Assembly (NCBI GenBank): GCA_023374045.1
Contig: CM041777.1
Coordinates: forward strand, 465,153,827-465,217,826
Direction of reading: 5' to 3'
Source of the DNA: Limonium bicolor
Taxonomy: Eukaryota; Streptophyta; Magnoliopsida; Caryophyllales; Plumbaginaceae
Length of the DNA stretch: 64,000 bases
Made by a program: the position numbers and the translations under genes. Shown piece after piece: positions 36,830 to 48,778 of this stretch. Under the pieces are notes generated by a model, which was not told the origin of the DNA, made no database searches, and worked only from the letters and a program-made list of their open reading frames with translations. The number at the start of each line of letters is the position of its first letter. Position 1 is the stretch's first letter.

Positions 36830-37329
36830 NNNNNNNNNNNNNNNNNNNNNNNNNNNNNNNNNNNNNNNNNNNNNNNNNNNNNNNNNNNNNNNNNNNNNNN
36901 NNNNNNNNNNNNNNNNNNNNNNNNNNNNNNNNNNNNNNNNNNNNNNNNNNNNNNNNNNNNNNNNNNNNNNNNNNNNNNNNNNNNNNNNNNNNNNNNNNNN
37001 NNNNNNNNNNNNNNNNNNNNNNNNNNNNNNNNNNNNNNNNNNNNNNNNNNNNNNNNNNNNNNNNNNNNNNNNNNNNNNNNNNNNNNNNNNNNNNNNNNNN
37101 NNNNNNNNNNNNNNNNNNNNNNNNNNNNNNNNNNNNNNNNNNNNNNNNNNNNNNNNNNNNNNNNNNNNNNNNNNNNNNNNNNNNNNNNNNNNNNNNNNNN
37201 NNNNNNNNNNNNNNNNNNNNNNNNNNNNNNNNNNNNNNNNNNNNNNNNNNNNNNNNNNNNNNNNNNNNNNNNNNNNNNNNNNNNNNNNNNNNNNNNNNNN
37301 NNNNNNNNNNNNNNNNNNNNNNNNNNNNN
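36830..37329. other. Assembly gap (500 N)
   Basis: There are exactly 500 undetermined bases, a conventional placeholder size, so the true length is unknown. It separates G1b pol from the plus-oriented LTR end. Confidence 1.
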
Positions 37330-38946
37330 AACCACGTAGACAAACCAAAAGAACTATAAAAAGGGAAAACCCCTCTTAACTATAGAGGACCTCTAAAGAC
37401 ACCCACTATGGTGTCGAGTTATCAAAGATAATGATGCCAATACATTGTGATTGAATAGGGAGACGGACCCTTTGTATCCGGGGTAAAGACCATAACATTG
37501 AGAAGGAATAGGGAGACGGACCCTTAGAATCCGGAGCAGAGGCTAGTAACATTGAGAAGGAATAGGGAGACGGACCCTTAGAATCCGGAGCAGAGGCTAG
37601 TAACATTGAGAAGGAATAGGGAGACGGACCCTTAGAATCCGGAGCAGAGGCTAGTAACATTGAGAAGGAATAGGGAGACGGACCCTTAGAATCTGGAGCA
37701 GAGGCTAGTAACATTGAGAAGGAATAGGGAGACGGACCCTTAGAATCCGGAGCAGAGGCTAGTAACATTGAGAAGGAATAGGGAGACGGACCCTTAGAAT
37801 CCGGAGCAGAGGCTAGTAATATTGAGAAGGAATAGGGAGACGGACCCTTAGAATCCGGAGCAGCGGCTAATAACATTGAGAAGGAATAGGGAGACGGACC
37901 CTTTGAATCCGGAGCAGAGGCTAGTAACATGGAAAAAGGAATAGGGAGACGGACCCTTGGTATCCGGGGCAATGGCCAGTAACATTTAGAAACAACAGAG
38001 AGAGGAAGAGCTATCCGGGAATGGAGGATTAGCTATGGACAGGATGTACTCCAAATTGTGGTGATAAGAGAATTCACAAGTAACCATTTAAGAAACAAGG
38101 AAAGATTGGCACCTACTTGATATGGTCACGGGATCTAAACTATACCCCCGACCTGGTGCAAAGGAAGAGGAAGAAAATACACATTATGAGAACAAGAGAA
38201 AAGAAATGAAAACACACAACGCTCGAACTATCCCATAGGGAGGATCATTGGTAAACATACCTACGCACACGTCTGATGACTTACATGATTGTTGTTGCTA
38301 TATTAGCAGCTTGTTGTGCTTGGTTGCGTGTTTGATGGGCTATGATGCCAGCCTGTTATGCTTGGATGTTTGTTGATATTGCTATGCTACCTTAAAGTGT
38401 GTTTGATATTGATGTATTGTGATGTGTGCTTTACTGCTTTAATACAGCATGTAAATTGACTTAATAATATTCGACCAAGTAGTCGTGTGGCCCGGTAACA
38501 TGCGGGCTTCACACGTTCATACTCGGCATAGTTTTGCTGAGTCCTTTATTTTTACAGGTATGGATCTGGACGATGGCGGAGAGTAGGCAGGGTGACTACC
38601 ATGGGGGTAGTCCATATGGGCAAGACCTTTTAAGTAGTATGTTTTCTAATGTATGGGTTGGGACTATGTATCACCAGACCCTTGTTGTATGTTTCGGGTT
38701 GTGTATTTAAGTAAGAACTAATGTTGTAGACTCTCGGTACTTGGTTTGGATCTTTTTCCCCGTTTGTATTCGGATTTGGTTATGGTTTTAATTCCAGTTA
38801 TTCAGACCGCAGCATAGTATTGATAGTGTTGTTGTGCCAACCACGTGGGTGGTTGGCGTCTGTGACACCCGGTTGGATTTGTGACTCCGCTGTATCATCG
38901 TTGGGCGCATCGTTGGGACTACGGTTGGTTAATCGGGGGTGTTACA
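37330..38946 (+). mobile_element. Right part of a plus-oriented LTR
   Basis: The end GGGGGTGTTACA at 38946, a TTTTTACAGGTATGGATCTG block near 38554 and an ACCACGTGGGTGGTTGG area near 38840 parallel the 3' ends of the chromovirus LTRs here. No primer site follows; the next bases belong to the beta interior, so this is a 3' or solo LTR inserted into beta. The start lies in or before the gap. It contains the 54-bp minisatellite and no gene. Confidence 0.55.
37444..37985. repeat. 54-bp minisatellite, ten copies
   Basis: The anchor word AGGGAGACGGACCC occurs at 37457, 37510, 37564, 37618, 37672, 37726, 37780, 37834, 37888 and 37943. Spacing is 54 bases except 53 at the first step and 55 at the last. 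The inner copies are almost identical; both edge copies are diverged. Because 54 is a multiple of 3, the minus strand stays open for 188 codons with an 18-residue repeat, but nothing suggests it is translated. Confidence 0.92.
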
Positions 38947-39993
38947 GATTTATACTCCTCAAGTCTCCCATACATACTCATTCCCCATACTATTACCAAT
39001 CGGGGTACTCATTCCCCTGGAGTTTCTCCACTCCTTTCTTATTCTTGTTTCTCAAATAACTACAATTACACGATGAGTGAATACAAATGTTTATGTAACA
39101 TAAGTATCACCCATCAAAACGAATCTTTTGCGCTATGCACATTGTAGTTTACGCACCTATCACGTAAAACATACATTTCGCGGTTTTCGCTCTACCACCC
39201 TTAAAAGGGATTACGCCCACGTAATCTACCATGGGTCAATATTGAACATTGGTCGAAGGCATTCAGCCGTCATGGAGTGGTTCAGTTTCCATGCGGTCTA
39301 TTATACAATGTTCCTTGATCAACGGGTCTTAACCGTACTATCGGTTAGTCCCTGTATCAAGAATTTTCATCGGAGTTTATTTAACTCTTAACCGGGTTCG
39401 GTTCTAGGTGTATGTCACTTAGAATTCTGGGCCCACTAGCTTCTGCTGCGCGACCCTGATAACTTGGGTTATTCGCCCTTCTTGTTATCCTTAACGTGCT
39501 ACCCATCACCTTTTTATCCCTCTTATTGTGGGAATAAGGTTTATTGACCAAGTGTGGTGTTCTTTTACCGTGCTCGAACTCGATGGGTTTTAGATTTATA
39601 ACCAGCTCTCTGGCAATCTATATACCTACTGTGTGTTTGTAGTGATCATTCACTTGGTTCCTCCGACTTATTGTCGGTTGAGATTGAGCCACTACTTAGT
39701 TGTAGTGCTTCCTTTATTGTTAGTAACTTCTGGATTATACCAGTTTCTCTGGTTCAGTACCAGTGTCTTTACTTGTATGACCTGAATTTTCAATGCGTCG
39801 GTCCTTGTGACTTTCTTAAGTCTCCTTTCACTTTTATTCCAATGGAATTCACATCTTGTGATTGTTGGTGTGTTTCACCCTCTTCGTGCTTCTTTGGCCT
39901 TAGGCCGCACGGTTTGTTTCTAAGCTTTTGCTTGACTGGCTTATGCCATGTTTGCTGGTGAAAGGAAGAATTTACTACTACTTACATTTTCCA

Positions 39994-40083
39994 AAGAATT
40001 GACTACACAAGTGCAATACCAAAACACTCAGTCCTACAGAGTGTAGAGGCGTGAACCCTTGGCAGTAACTCTCTTATGAGATT
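39994..40083 (-). repeat. 90-bp motif, reversed copy in beta interior
   Basis: The core ACACAAGTGCAATACCAAAA, then CACTCAGTCCTACAGAGTG and GAGGCGTGAACCC, aligns with the copies in alpha and G2. The flank AAAGGAAGAATTTACTA before it is also shared with the G2 LTR at 58661-58677, so a block larger than the motif was carried over. Confidence 0.7.
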
Positions 40084-42906
40084 GCAATAGGACTGCTCGT
40101 TACTCTTTCAGGTGGTGTTTCATCACTTGGTGCAGACTTCTGGCTTGTTGCCCGGGCTGTCTACCATCTTGTATTACAGCTCCATAGTATTGGTGATTAT
40201 TCACATACATTGGTTGCCTGTTGCGCACCATGTTCTTATTGATTCTCTAGTATTGGTTCACATGGCATCCGCTGTTGCTAGCTTCTGCTCATGCATTTAT
40301 ACAATGGTTTCCCATGTATTTGGTAATACCGAATATGGTATTCCTTTATTTTTCAGAGCTCCCTGAGCATCATTGGTTTTATAACCGATTACTCCTTGGT
40401 TGTCATCAATTGCTGTTGAAGCTTATTCACATCGTTTGGCAATAATTGTATGCTCAAGCTTGACTAGATTAGTAGTTCTGAAAGGGATATATTTCCCGAC
40501 AGTTACTGGTGATATCCCCTTTTTGGGGTCCATGTGTTCACCGCTCTTGCGGTCTCACATTTATGAGGGGCATCCTCAATTATTGGTTGTTACTCTTTTA
40601 TCGGTGTCATCCTTGACCACTTTCCATATAGTTCACATTGGTTTAACAACCGTTGGGTTGTGTGGTAACAGTTTCATGGCCTACTAGCCATGTTGCCTAG
40701 AGCTCTGCTCATCATAGGTCATTCCCAAGTGGTTACTTCTCAACAAGACATTGCTGGGTTTGGAGGTGATACTGGGCTCCATGATAAGATCGTCGAATCA
40801 CGCTTCCGTTTGTTGGAGACCCTTTTGTATCTTGGTATTGATCGATACCGTTTATTGATTTGGGGTATCCCCTGTCAAGTGGGATCCCTTCGGTGTTCTA
40901 ACCGTATGTTCGTTCCAATTGTGGTGTTCCTACCATTATTTCGTTCAACTGTATTGACTTGATACCCTTTATGGATTGCTCCTAGGTAGTACTGGTTATA
41001 TGGCAGCATCTGGCTGACATTTATGAGTTTGTTCAGTTTATTGTCCTACCTTGCGGTTCTGGATCTGAGTTATCCGTTGAGGGTTGTAACGTCTCCCATT
41101 CCTAGGGTAGACCATTGGTGTTTTTCCTTGTGTTATAACGGATTTGATATCCCTTCCGGTGATGAATGGTATTTCTGGTATCTTATAACATCACCATGTA
41201 TGTTTGTGGTAGTTGTTCTGGGAATTCTATCCCGTTCATTGCACACTGATGTGTCAATGTTAGGCATTTTGCCTTACAGTGTTTAGACTGGGTATTCCTT
41301 CCGGTTATCACGCTTTACTTAGATATCCTAGAGACATATCCCATGTCTTATCTCGTTGTTAGTGCTTCTTGCACTTTCAACTCTTAATGGTTCTCCTGCA
41401 ATGGGTTTCTGACTCCTTAGCTTGTGGCTATCTGAGTTACTTTGTTCGGTAGAGGTAACCAACTGTTCTGTTCCGTATTTACTCATGGTCCGTAGAACAG
41501 AGTTGACTACTTCCCGTGTTTCGTACACTACATGTATACATACGTGGGGTACCATGTTGATACGTTACCACTTACCTAACTATATGTCAGGCCCGCAAGC
41601 TCCTTTGGAGTGCGGTCGTCCCACATCCCGTATTTGGGTACACTCGTAGTGCTCGTCCCACGCCAAGGTGAAGTATTATATTGTCAACTCCTCTTGTACC
41701 ACTCTATGATACTCACCGTAATTCCGTTAGTTTGGTTTTAAAAATCCAAGGTTTAAAAGAAGGGTTTGTGGTTTTTGAAAGAAATTTGGTTTTTGAAATA
41801 CGGTTCGTGTGAAAAGAAATTCTTCATGGCGTTGCCATGTCTGAGGTCTTAACCAAGTCCAGCTTCTTGCTGACTGGTAAGTTCTTGATACAATGGTCGG
41901 GCCGTTAGGCCTTTCCGAGATTTCATTATTTAATCCTTAGGATGGGTATTCCTATATCTGCTCCATTCATCATAGCGGTACTTTATCAAGTATTTGCGGG
42001 TTGTTAAAAGTATTCCAACCGTCTTGTAGTTGCTGCACTTGCCCTGGGCAAGTGCGCGGGTAGGTTGTTTTTTGGTTAACGTATACCGATTGCGGTATCG
42101 TTTCCATCCATAATTGGTGGCTTTGTTAGATCTTCCTTTGATCTTTTAATCTGGGTGATCGATCTCCTGAGTCGTTTCTCAGTATACTTGACATGATTGT
42201 CGTCGATTCAGGTGTCTCACACCTTCACTGTGGTTATCGAGGCTTGACTTATCCTTAGGGACCATGTTGTGGTCCTATGGTGTCTGCGTTATGAATTCTT
42301 TCATAGTTATCCGAACTATGTTGTTCGGTTATCGCAGTCTCTTGGCGTGTAGGTTTGGCATTAATCCAACCTCGACTAATTCCTTAGTCGGTTTGTATAC
42401 CGTTGTTGGTATTATCAAACATTACAGTCCGTAGACTCTCTTGTCTCGGGCTTGCTACTCTCTCTTCCTTGTTTCATTGCGCGATTGTGCTTCTCTTCTT
42501 GTTGGCTACTCATGGTTCTGCAGTCGCCCCATGGTGCCATAAATTCCATTATCCTTGTGTTTAGGATCTTCATTCTCCGCCATTAAGTGTGGTCATCGTC
42601 ATCCAACGGGAACCGTCTTCGGGACTTCCAGTTCTTGGACTCTATCGTATGACAGGTTCTCTTTCTATTCTGGTTTACTTTCAACTGCCAGATCGGGTGT
42701 TACCCGAGTGTGAGAGGTCTTTCCATCTCTCTGGCGTTACTCTCCCAACTTAATACCGTGGGTTGCGGAGGGCGGGGTATGGTTGTTGTAGGTTTCCGGT
42801 TCACGCGGAAGTTCCTAACAAGCGTACCTCACACGCTAACACTCAACCCTTAGCCCAAAGTCTCGAATTCCTAACTCGGTATTTTCCTAAACTCGGTATT
42901 TCATCC

Positions 42907-42930
42907 ATCAGAGCGATACTTCGCTCTGAT
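42907..42930 (-). ncRNA. Primer-site hairpin of element beta
   Basis: ATCAGAGCGA and TCGCTCTGAT form a perfect 10-bp stem around a 4-base loop, identical to alpha. It overlaps the primer site at 42923-42934. Confidence 0.7.
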
Positions 42931-42934
42931 ACCA
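42923..42934 (-). promoter_or_regulatory. Element beta primer-binding site
   Basis: GCTCTGATACCA is a perfect 12-base match to the initiator-Met-tRNA primer site in reverse, next to the LTR start at 42940. Confidence 0.92.
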
Positions 42935-42939
42935 CTTTT

Positions 42940-45900
42940 TGTAACGCCCCTACCGCTAATACCGTCATTACTGTACCATACTTACCTTCGCAGCGGATAT
43001 TACTTACTCAACGGCGGGTGTACAATGCCGTTAGTCACCCACGTGACTAACAAGGCGAGTTACAACTCTACATACTATCGGTCTGATGAATATGAACATA
43101 CCGAGAGTTCTACATAATACAATACTTCCCATTGCTTACTCATCCATAATTCAATTACAACTTCAATTCATTACTATACCGAGTATACTACAATCCTTAA
43201 CTTACCGATACAGTTTGAACTTCCACATTTCCCAATACATTACAAGTTCAATCCCCTTTATACAACTACTCATGCTTACATAGCAGTTCCCGTCCTACTC
43301 TCTCGGACGGCGGTCAGCTTCGAGTACCTGCACACTAAAAACGGTCCCCCTAGGGGGTCAGCTTACGCTGCATATGAAATTCACATATACCGCGTGCTAA
43401 CCGCGGTACGCCGACTACTTTGGGTCGGATATACATGGAGTTCATTTACATGCATACACACATACTATTACTACACAATACATTCATCAATACTTACATA
43501 CACATACAAGGTACAATACTTACCGAGGAAGACAATTCTATGGTCAACTGTTCGTATTAGTTACTTATTCAAAACTCTTTCGTTGCGTTACTCATTACTC
43601 TACTCATACTCACTCCTTACTCTTGTATACTCATCACTCCATGTTCGGTATCCTACTCGTACACGATCCTTACTCTGTACTCGTTACTATACATGTGCAT
43701 ACTCGCTACTCAATACTCCATACTTACTCACACGTACTCAATACTCAATACTTACTCATACATACTCAATACTTGGTACTCATTGCATACTCATACTCAT
43801 TCCTTACTCAATTTACATTACTTTACTCATACATACGCAATGCTCATTACTCATTACTTTGGCCTCTGGGCGGAGTCATACACAAGACTCGCCACCGGAC
43901 CTACAATACGAGGGCTATACGCTTTGCTCCTCAAATACTCAAATGTCCGTTTTTACCGGACTACTTAAATTCCCAACACTCTTCACTCAGAGTATATTGC
44001 AATCTCATGGATTAGCCTAGAAGTATCCCTCTTGATAACCTCCACTAGCTTAGGGAATTTCCACCATCTAGTATCCTCAGATTTAAGGGTTTCCCCAACA
44101 TATCAAATACTCTCTCGTTCGGGGCATACTTACATCAGTCGGGTCCTCTCATAATGGGTCGACTAATTGCTAAGGGGTTTGGAGATCCATCATCATTCTT
44201 TACTACCCTCATGGTTCATGTCTTGCACCAAGGTTAATTCCTCTATTAGAGGTTACTTATATACTTCCACTACTTATTATTTGTGGATTATTCATTTCGG
44301 TTCTCCTACCGTTAGCGGAAGGTTATTACTCCCGTACACTCTCTTACATTCTAGTGAGTTCATTGGGTTGCGTTATCATTTATTGATTCGATAGTTTAGT
44401 GCGTTGCTACGTTATCATTAGCTCACAACATGACTCTTACTACGAGTCGCTACACAACAAGATTCATCTATGAGTCGTACTACGCACTAAATGGAGCCAC
44501 ACAATCATTCAAGAAGGGTTAGCTCACACAACATACAACAAGACATACAATGAAAGGCAATAAACCGTTTTCATGCTTTAGTCTTGATTAGCCGGCATAG
44601 AGCACACAAATCAACATAACTCGGTTAGCATACGGGGCATGATAAAATCATACCTATCACCGGAGTTAGCTTTACCATGTGTTCCCTTGTTCCTTGGTTC
44701 ACACTTGTTCCACTGATAATGTTCCCAACATTGTTATTAATACTATGCTCATACGATAAACAAATAATTACTACTCCCTTACTTACCCCGTTATCCCGGT
44801 ATACTTAATGTTCTTATACTTACAACTTTCTTAACTTGTTTCCTTACTCACATGTGCATTTCCTCATCCTTTCTTTCCAGTAATGATGTATTACTTCATT
44901 TACATATACATATGTGTATAGGCATATATATATATATACATATGATAACTATAATCATATATATATATATATTTTCTTTTTTTTTTGACTCGACCGACCT
45001 TACCCAGGGTCGGTCCCAAGGTCGGTCGAAGTCAGTATGGTAATACGTTGGAAAATTTCAGTGCCGACCGACCTTGCAAGTCCGGTCCCAAGGTCGGTCC
45101 ATTCCAGTGAGTTGCTTGACGGAAATTTTTTTTGGCCGACCGACCTTGCATGTGCGGTCCCAAGGTCGGTCCATTCCAGTAGGTTTCATTACGGAAGATT
45201 GTCTGGCCGACCGACCTTGCATGTCCGGTCCCAAGGTCGGTCCATTCCAGTAGGTTTCATTACGAAGATTTTCTGGCCGACCGACCTTGCATGTCCGGTC
45301 CCAAGGTCGGTCCATTCCAGAAGACTTCCCGTCTTTGTATTTTTGGGCTCGACCGACCTTGCAGGTTCGGTCCCAAGGTCGGTCCGACCCAGTGGTTCAG
45401 TTCTAAATTCTGTTCTCAGTCCCCTTCTTTACCCATTGCTTCCCCAATCTTTCTACATGTAATGCTACACATTTTAACACTACTCAGGCCCTCAAAATTG
45501 CCTTGGTTCATCCCCCAAATGCTTTACTCATCTCTAAATCCATATACACAATTTCCTCACTTCCTTCAACACTCATGCCAACCTTTGTACTCAAATGCTA
45601 CAGATTTTTAAACTTAACTCTACCATCCAATACTTCCTCAACCAATGCCATTCCTAGCATTCTAAATACAATTCCAACCACATTCAAAATCTATACCCAA
45701 GTCCAACATTCATTTACTAAGTCTCGTACTTTAATTCTTCCTAGTTTCTCCAATGCAATCCACTACCTCTTGCTACAGATTTTTACCTTCCTATCCCTCA
45801 TACTACAACCACCATCCCATGGTCATTAAACATCTCTACTATCCCCAACACATCCCTTGGTTCTCCCATTCACCAAGACATTCTTAATACACAATTCCTA

Positions 45901-47578
45901 CTAAATTTTCGCCATAGTTCAGCTACTTTCCTTACTTCCTCAAATACACATTCTCTCATCAAATTCAACCTTATTCTAGCCAAACCACAAGGGTTCTACC
46001 AGCACACATAAAAAAAATCCCAATACACCAATATTTCTTCAATTACAATACCAATAAATCATTATTTCCTCAATCCACAATACTAATGCACATACACAAT
46101 ATACTTGGCTCCAAGGCTTACCATTCACATACTTGCCCACAAATACTAAAACTTTCGCAAACTACAATACCAATACAATAGTTTAGGTTCTTTATTTGTT
46201 CACCCATTCCCATTTATTCTAATGCATTACAATTAAGCATTAAGAAGAAGCTCTTACCTTGAGCTTTTCATTTCCTCCATTCTTTTCCAATTCTCTTCTT
46301 CCTCTCTTTCTTGCCCAAATCGGTTTTTGTGGGGGAATGGAGTTGCTAAACTCCATTCCCATCACCCAATCACACAAAGACAAGTATAATTAATACAATA
46401 CCCTTAGATTTATGCTAGTTCATTGAAGTGTTTAAAATGTAAATTCTAGGGTTTACCTTTGGAGTGCTTTAGGAGGGGTTTTAGCCCTTGGTTCAAGAAG
46501 GTGTTCTCACCACCATTGGAGGGTTGAAGCAAAGCTCCAAAACAAGAGGAAAAACAAGGTAAGATAGAGAGGCAAAAATCGGCCACCAAGGAGATGGAGA
46601 AAAGTGAGGTCTTTCATGGAGATTTTTACCTTGTTTGAAAGAGGAGACTCCAAGCTTCACAATGGTGTGCTTTTCTCTTCAAATGGGGAAAACCCATGGA
46701 GATGAAACTCATCCTTTTCGAATTTTGAAAAGATAGAAATGTAGAGGATGAAGAGGGGAGTTCAAATATGTATTTTATTTTACATTTGGGGCTCAAATGG
46801 AGTTAGAGCATGAGGAGGAAAGTGAGGAAGCCATGGGAGCTTCCTTTGGGGCTTTGAAATCGCCCAACCAGAAGAGAGAGAGGGTAAAAATCGATGGGGA
46901 AGAAGAAGGAAGGGAGAGAGAAGAGAGAAATGAGGGGAGAGAGAAAAAGAGAGTACCTTTTCTACTTTTTCTATTTGCTTTTTGGTTCCCTTTACTTATT
47001 AGCTAGTTACATGTGTGTGAGAGGGTTATTTGACCCCTTAAAAATCGGCCCCACACATTACTGCTAGTTGGAGCGTTTTTCGTCTTTTACAGAAAACGCT
47101 CGTTATTTTACCCGGTTTTGATACCATTCACTACCCGGGCCCGTTTTCCGGAATTTTCTCGTTTAATTATTTTTATTCATTATTAAGCTTCCATAAATGC
47201 TTAATAATTATTATTTAATGATTTATACTTTTTACGGGTCTGTTTGACCACTTAAAGTCACATTTTCGAGTTTCCTAGAATAACGTGTGCTAAAGCTCTT
47301 TTAGCGTTTTAATACATTTCTTGGATCCGTTTTCTTCGGGAATCGTTCCCGTATAATAATTAGGCATGAATAAGCCTTAGGAATCCTTATGATACTATAA
47401 CCGAGGTCTCGTACCTCCTATGGTTATTTAACGCTTGTTTTAGCGTTTTCCGCTTTCTAAGCGTTTTTCTCATTTCTTTTGGATTTATGTTCCTTACCAA
47501 AATTACTTAGGCACTATTAGGACCTTAAATACTATATTAAAATAATCTAATCACCATATTTAAGTTTGGGGTATTTCA
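42940..47578 (-). mobile_element. Element beta 5' LTR
   Basis: It begins TGTAACGCCCC and ends GGGGTATTTCA. It is homologous to the alpha LTR in both outer parts (ACCCACGTGACTAACAAGG near the start; TTACCTTTGGAGTG and AAAACGCTCGTTATTTTACC toward the end) but diverged. Its central hairpin array (44991-45388) has a different sequence from alpha's. CA- and TA-rich simple runs occur at 43440-43860 and 44925-44975. The next bases, CTAAC, are the expected 5-bp target duplication within the gamma LTR; the other copy is not in view. Confidence 0.85.
44991..45388. repeat. Tandem hairpin array in beta 5' LTR, six units of about 72 bp
   Basis: CGACCGACC begins units at 44991, 45065, 45137, 45208, 45278 and 45350 (spacing 74, 72, 71, 70, 72). 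In the clearest units GACCGACCTTG and CAAGGTCGGTC are perfect 11-base inverted repeats around a 12-base loop. Period and place in the LTR match the alpha array, but the sequence does not. Confidence 0.88.
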
Positions 47579-48182
47579 CTAACCCTTAAACTAATGCTAG
47601 TTCATAGTAAGGTTTAGAACACTAATTTTAGGGTTTACCTTTGGAGTGTTTTAGGAGGGGTTTTAGCCCTTGGTTCAAGAAGGTGATTCCACTACCATTG
47701 AAATGTTGGAGTTATGCTCAAAAGATAGAGAAAACAAGGCATTACAAAGGGTAAAAATCGGTCATGAAAGGAGAGGGTGAAAACATGATTTTTTCATGTA
47801 GATTTTTACCTTAATGGAGAGAGGGGACTCCAAGCTACCCATTGATGCTATTTTCTTCACCGATGGGGTATACCCACGAAAATGAACTTCCTCATTTGTG
47901 AATTTTGAAAAGAGAGAAGTGTAGAGGGGAATGAGGGGAGCAAGAATATATATATTTATTTTCGCATTTGGAGCTCACATGGAGGTGAAGCATGGAGAAG
48001 AAGATGGAGAAGCCATTGTTGTTGTGGGGAGCTTCCAAAAATTTCCCAAACAGAGAGAGATGAGGGGGAGATCGGCTGGGAAGGAGAATGGGGGAAGAGA
48101 AAAGAGAAAGGTGAGGTGAGAGAGTGTGAGGGTTTGCTTTTTACTTTATTACTTTTTGCTTTTTGGTCTCTAATTTAATTAG

Positions 48183-48222
<40 letters not shown>

Positions 48223-48778
48223 AGGGCTTTTGACTGATTGAAAATCGTCCCATACAGTATTACTAGCTGGAGCGTTTTTCGTCTTTTACAGAAAACGCTC
48301 GTTATCTTACCCGGTTTCGGTACTATTCACTAACCGGGCCCGTTTTCCGGAATTTTCTCGTTTAATTATTTTTATTGGTTATTAAGCTTCCATAAATGCT
48401 TAATAATTATTATTTGATGATTCACAATTTTTTACGGGTCCGTTTGACCACTTAAAGTCACGTTTTCGGGTTTTCTCGAAAAACGTGCGCTAAAGCTCTA
48501 TTAGCGTTTTAATACATTATTTGGGTCCGTTTTCTTCGGGAGTTGTTCCCATATATTATTTAGGCCTTATTAAGGTTTTAGAATCCATATAATATGCTAA
48601 CCAAGGTCTCATACCTCCTATGGTTATTTAACGCTTATTTAGCGTTTTTCGCTTTTTAAGCGTTTCTCTATTTCTTTTTAGATTTATTTTTCCTTACCAA
48701 TATTACTTAGGCACTATTAAGCCCTTAAATACCTATTAGGATAATTTTAATCACTATATTTAAGGTCGGGGTATTTCA
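47579..48778 (-). mobile_element. Gamma LTR, right-end remnant
   Basis: These 1200 bases are a third copy of the alpha/beta LTR right end (GGGTTTACCTTTGGAGTGTT at 47630, AAAACGCTCGTTATCTTACC at 48291, end GGGGTATTTCA). It starts abruptly at CTAACCCTTAAACTAATGC, which matches the middle of the alpha LTR (near 1480-1500), because beta was inserted there. Its following bases CTAAG would be its own target duplication inside the G2 LTR. Confidence 0.75.
48186..48220. repeat. (GT)n microsatellite
   Basis: About 17 GT repeats lie in the gamma LTR. The alpha and beta LTRs have only a short TGTATGTGTGAG or TGTGTGTGAGAG at this place, so this is a local expansion. Confidence 0.9.

Larger units (their letters stand above)
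38947..42939 (-). mobile_element. Element beta interior, non-coding
   Basis: This is homologous to the alpha interior from about 18100 to 22672 (shared GCTGCGCGACCCTGATAACT, GGCCGCACGGTTTGTT and primer leader). As in alpha, no gag or pol motif is found on either strand. Conservation between two separate insertions without coding capacity suggests a family amplified in trans. The left part of beta is missing beyond 38947, where the plus-oriented LTR begins. Confidence 0.75.

Noticed and set aside
36696..37379. Long ORFs on both strands across 36830-37329
   Set aside because: They are produced by reading through 500 N; only the flanking bases are real.
37406..37972. A 188-codon minus-strand repeat protein
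   Set aside because: The frame stays open only because the DNA repeat is 54 bp; it has no domain and lies within an LTR.
37444..37985. CRISPR-like array
   Set aside because: The whole 54-bp unit repeats without unique spacers, and this is plant DNA.
43394..44020. A 208-codon plus-strand ORF in the beta LTR
   Set aside because: It comes from simple TACTCA-type repeats; it lies antisense in an LTR and has no family resemblance.
44991..45388. Centromeric or other satellite DNA
   Set aside because: There are only six units, confined to a fixed place within the LTR, with an equivalent array in alpha.
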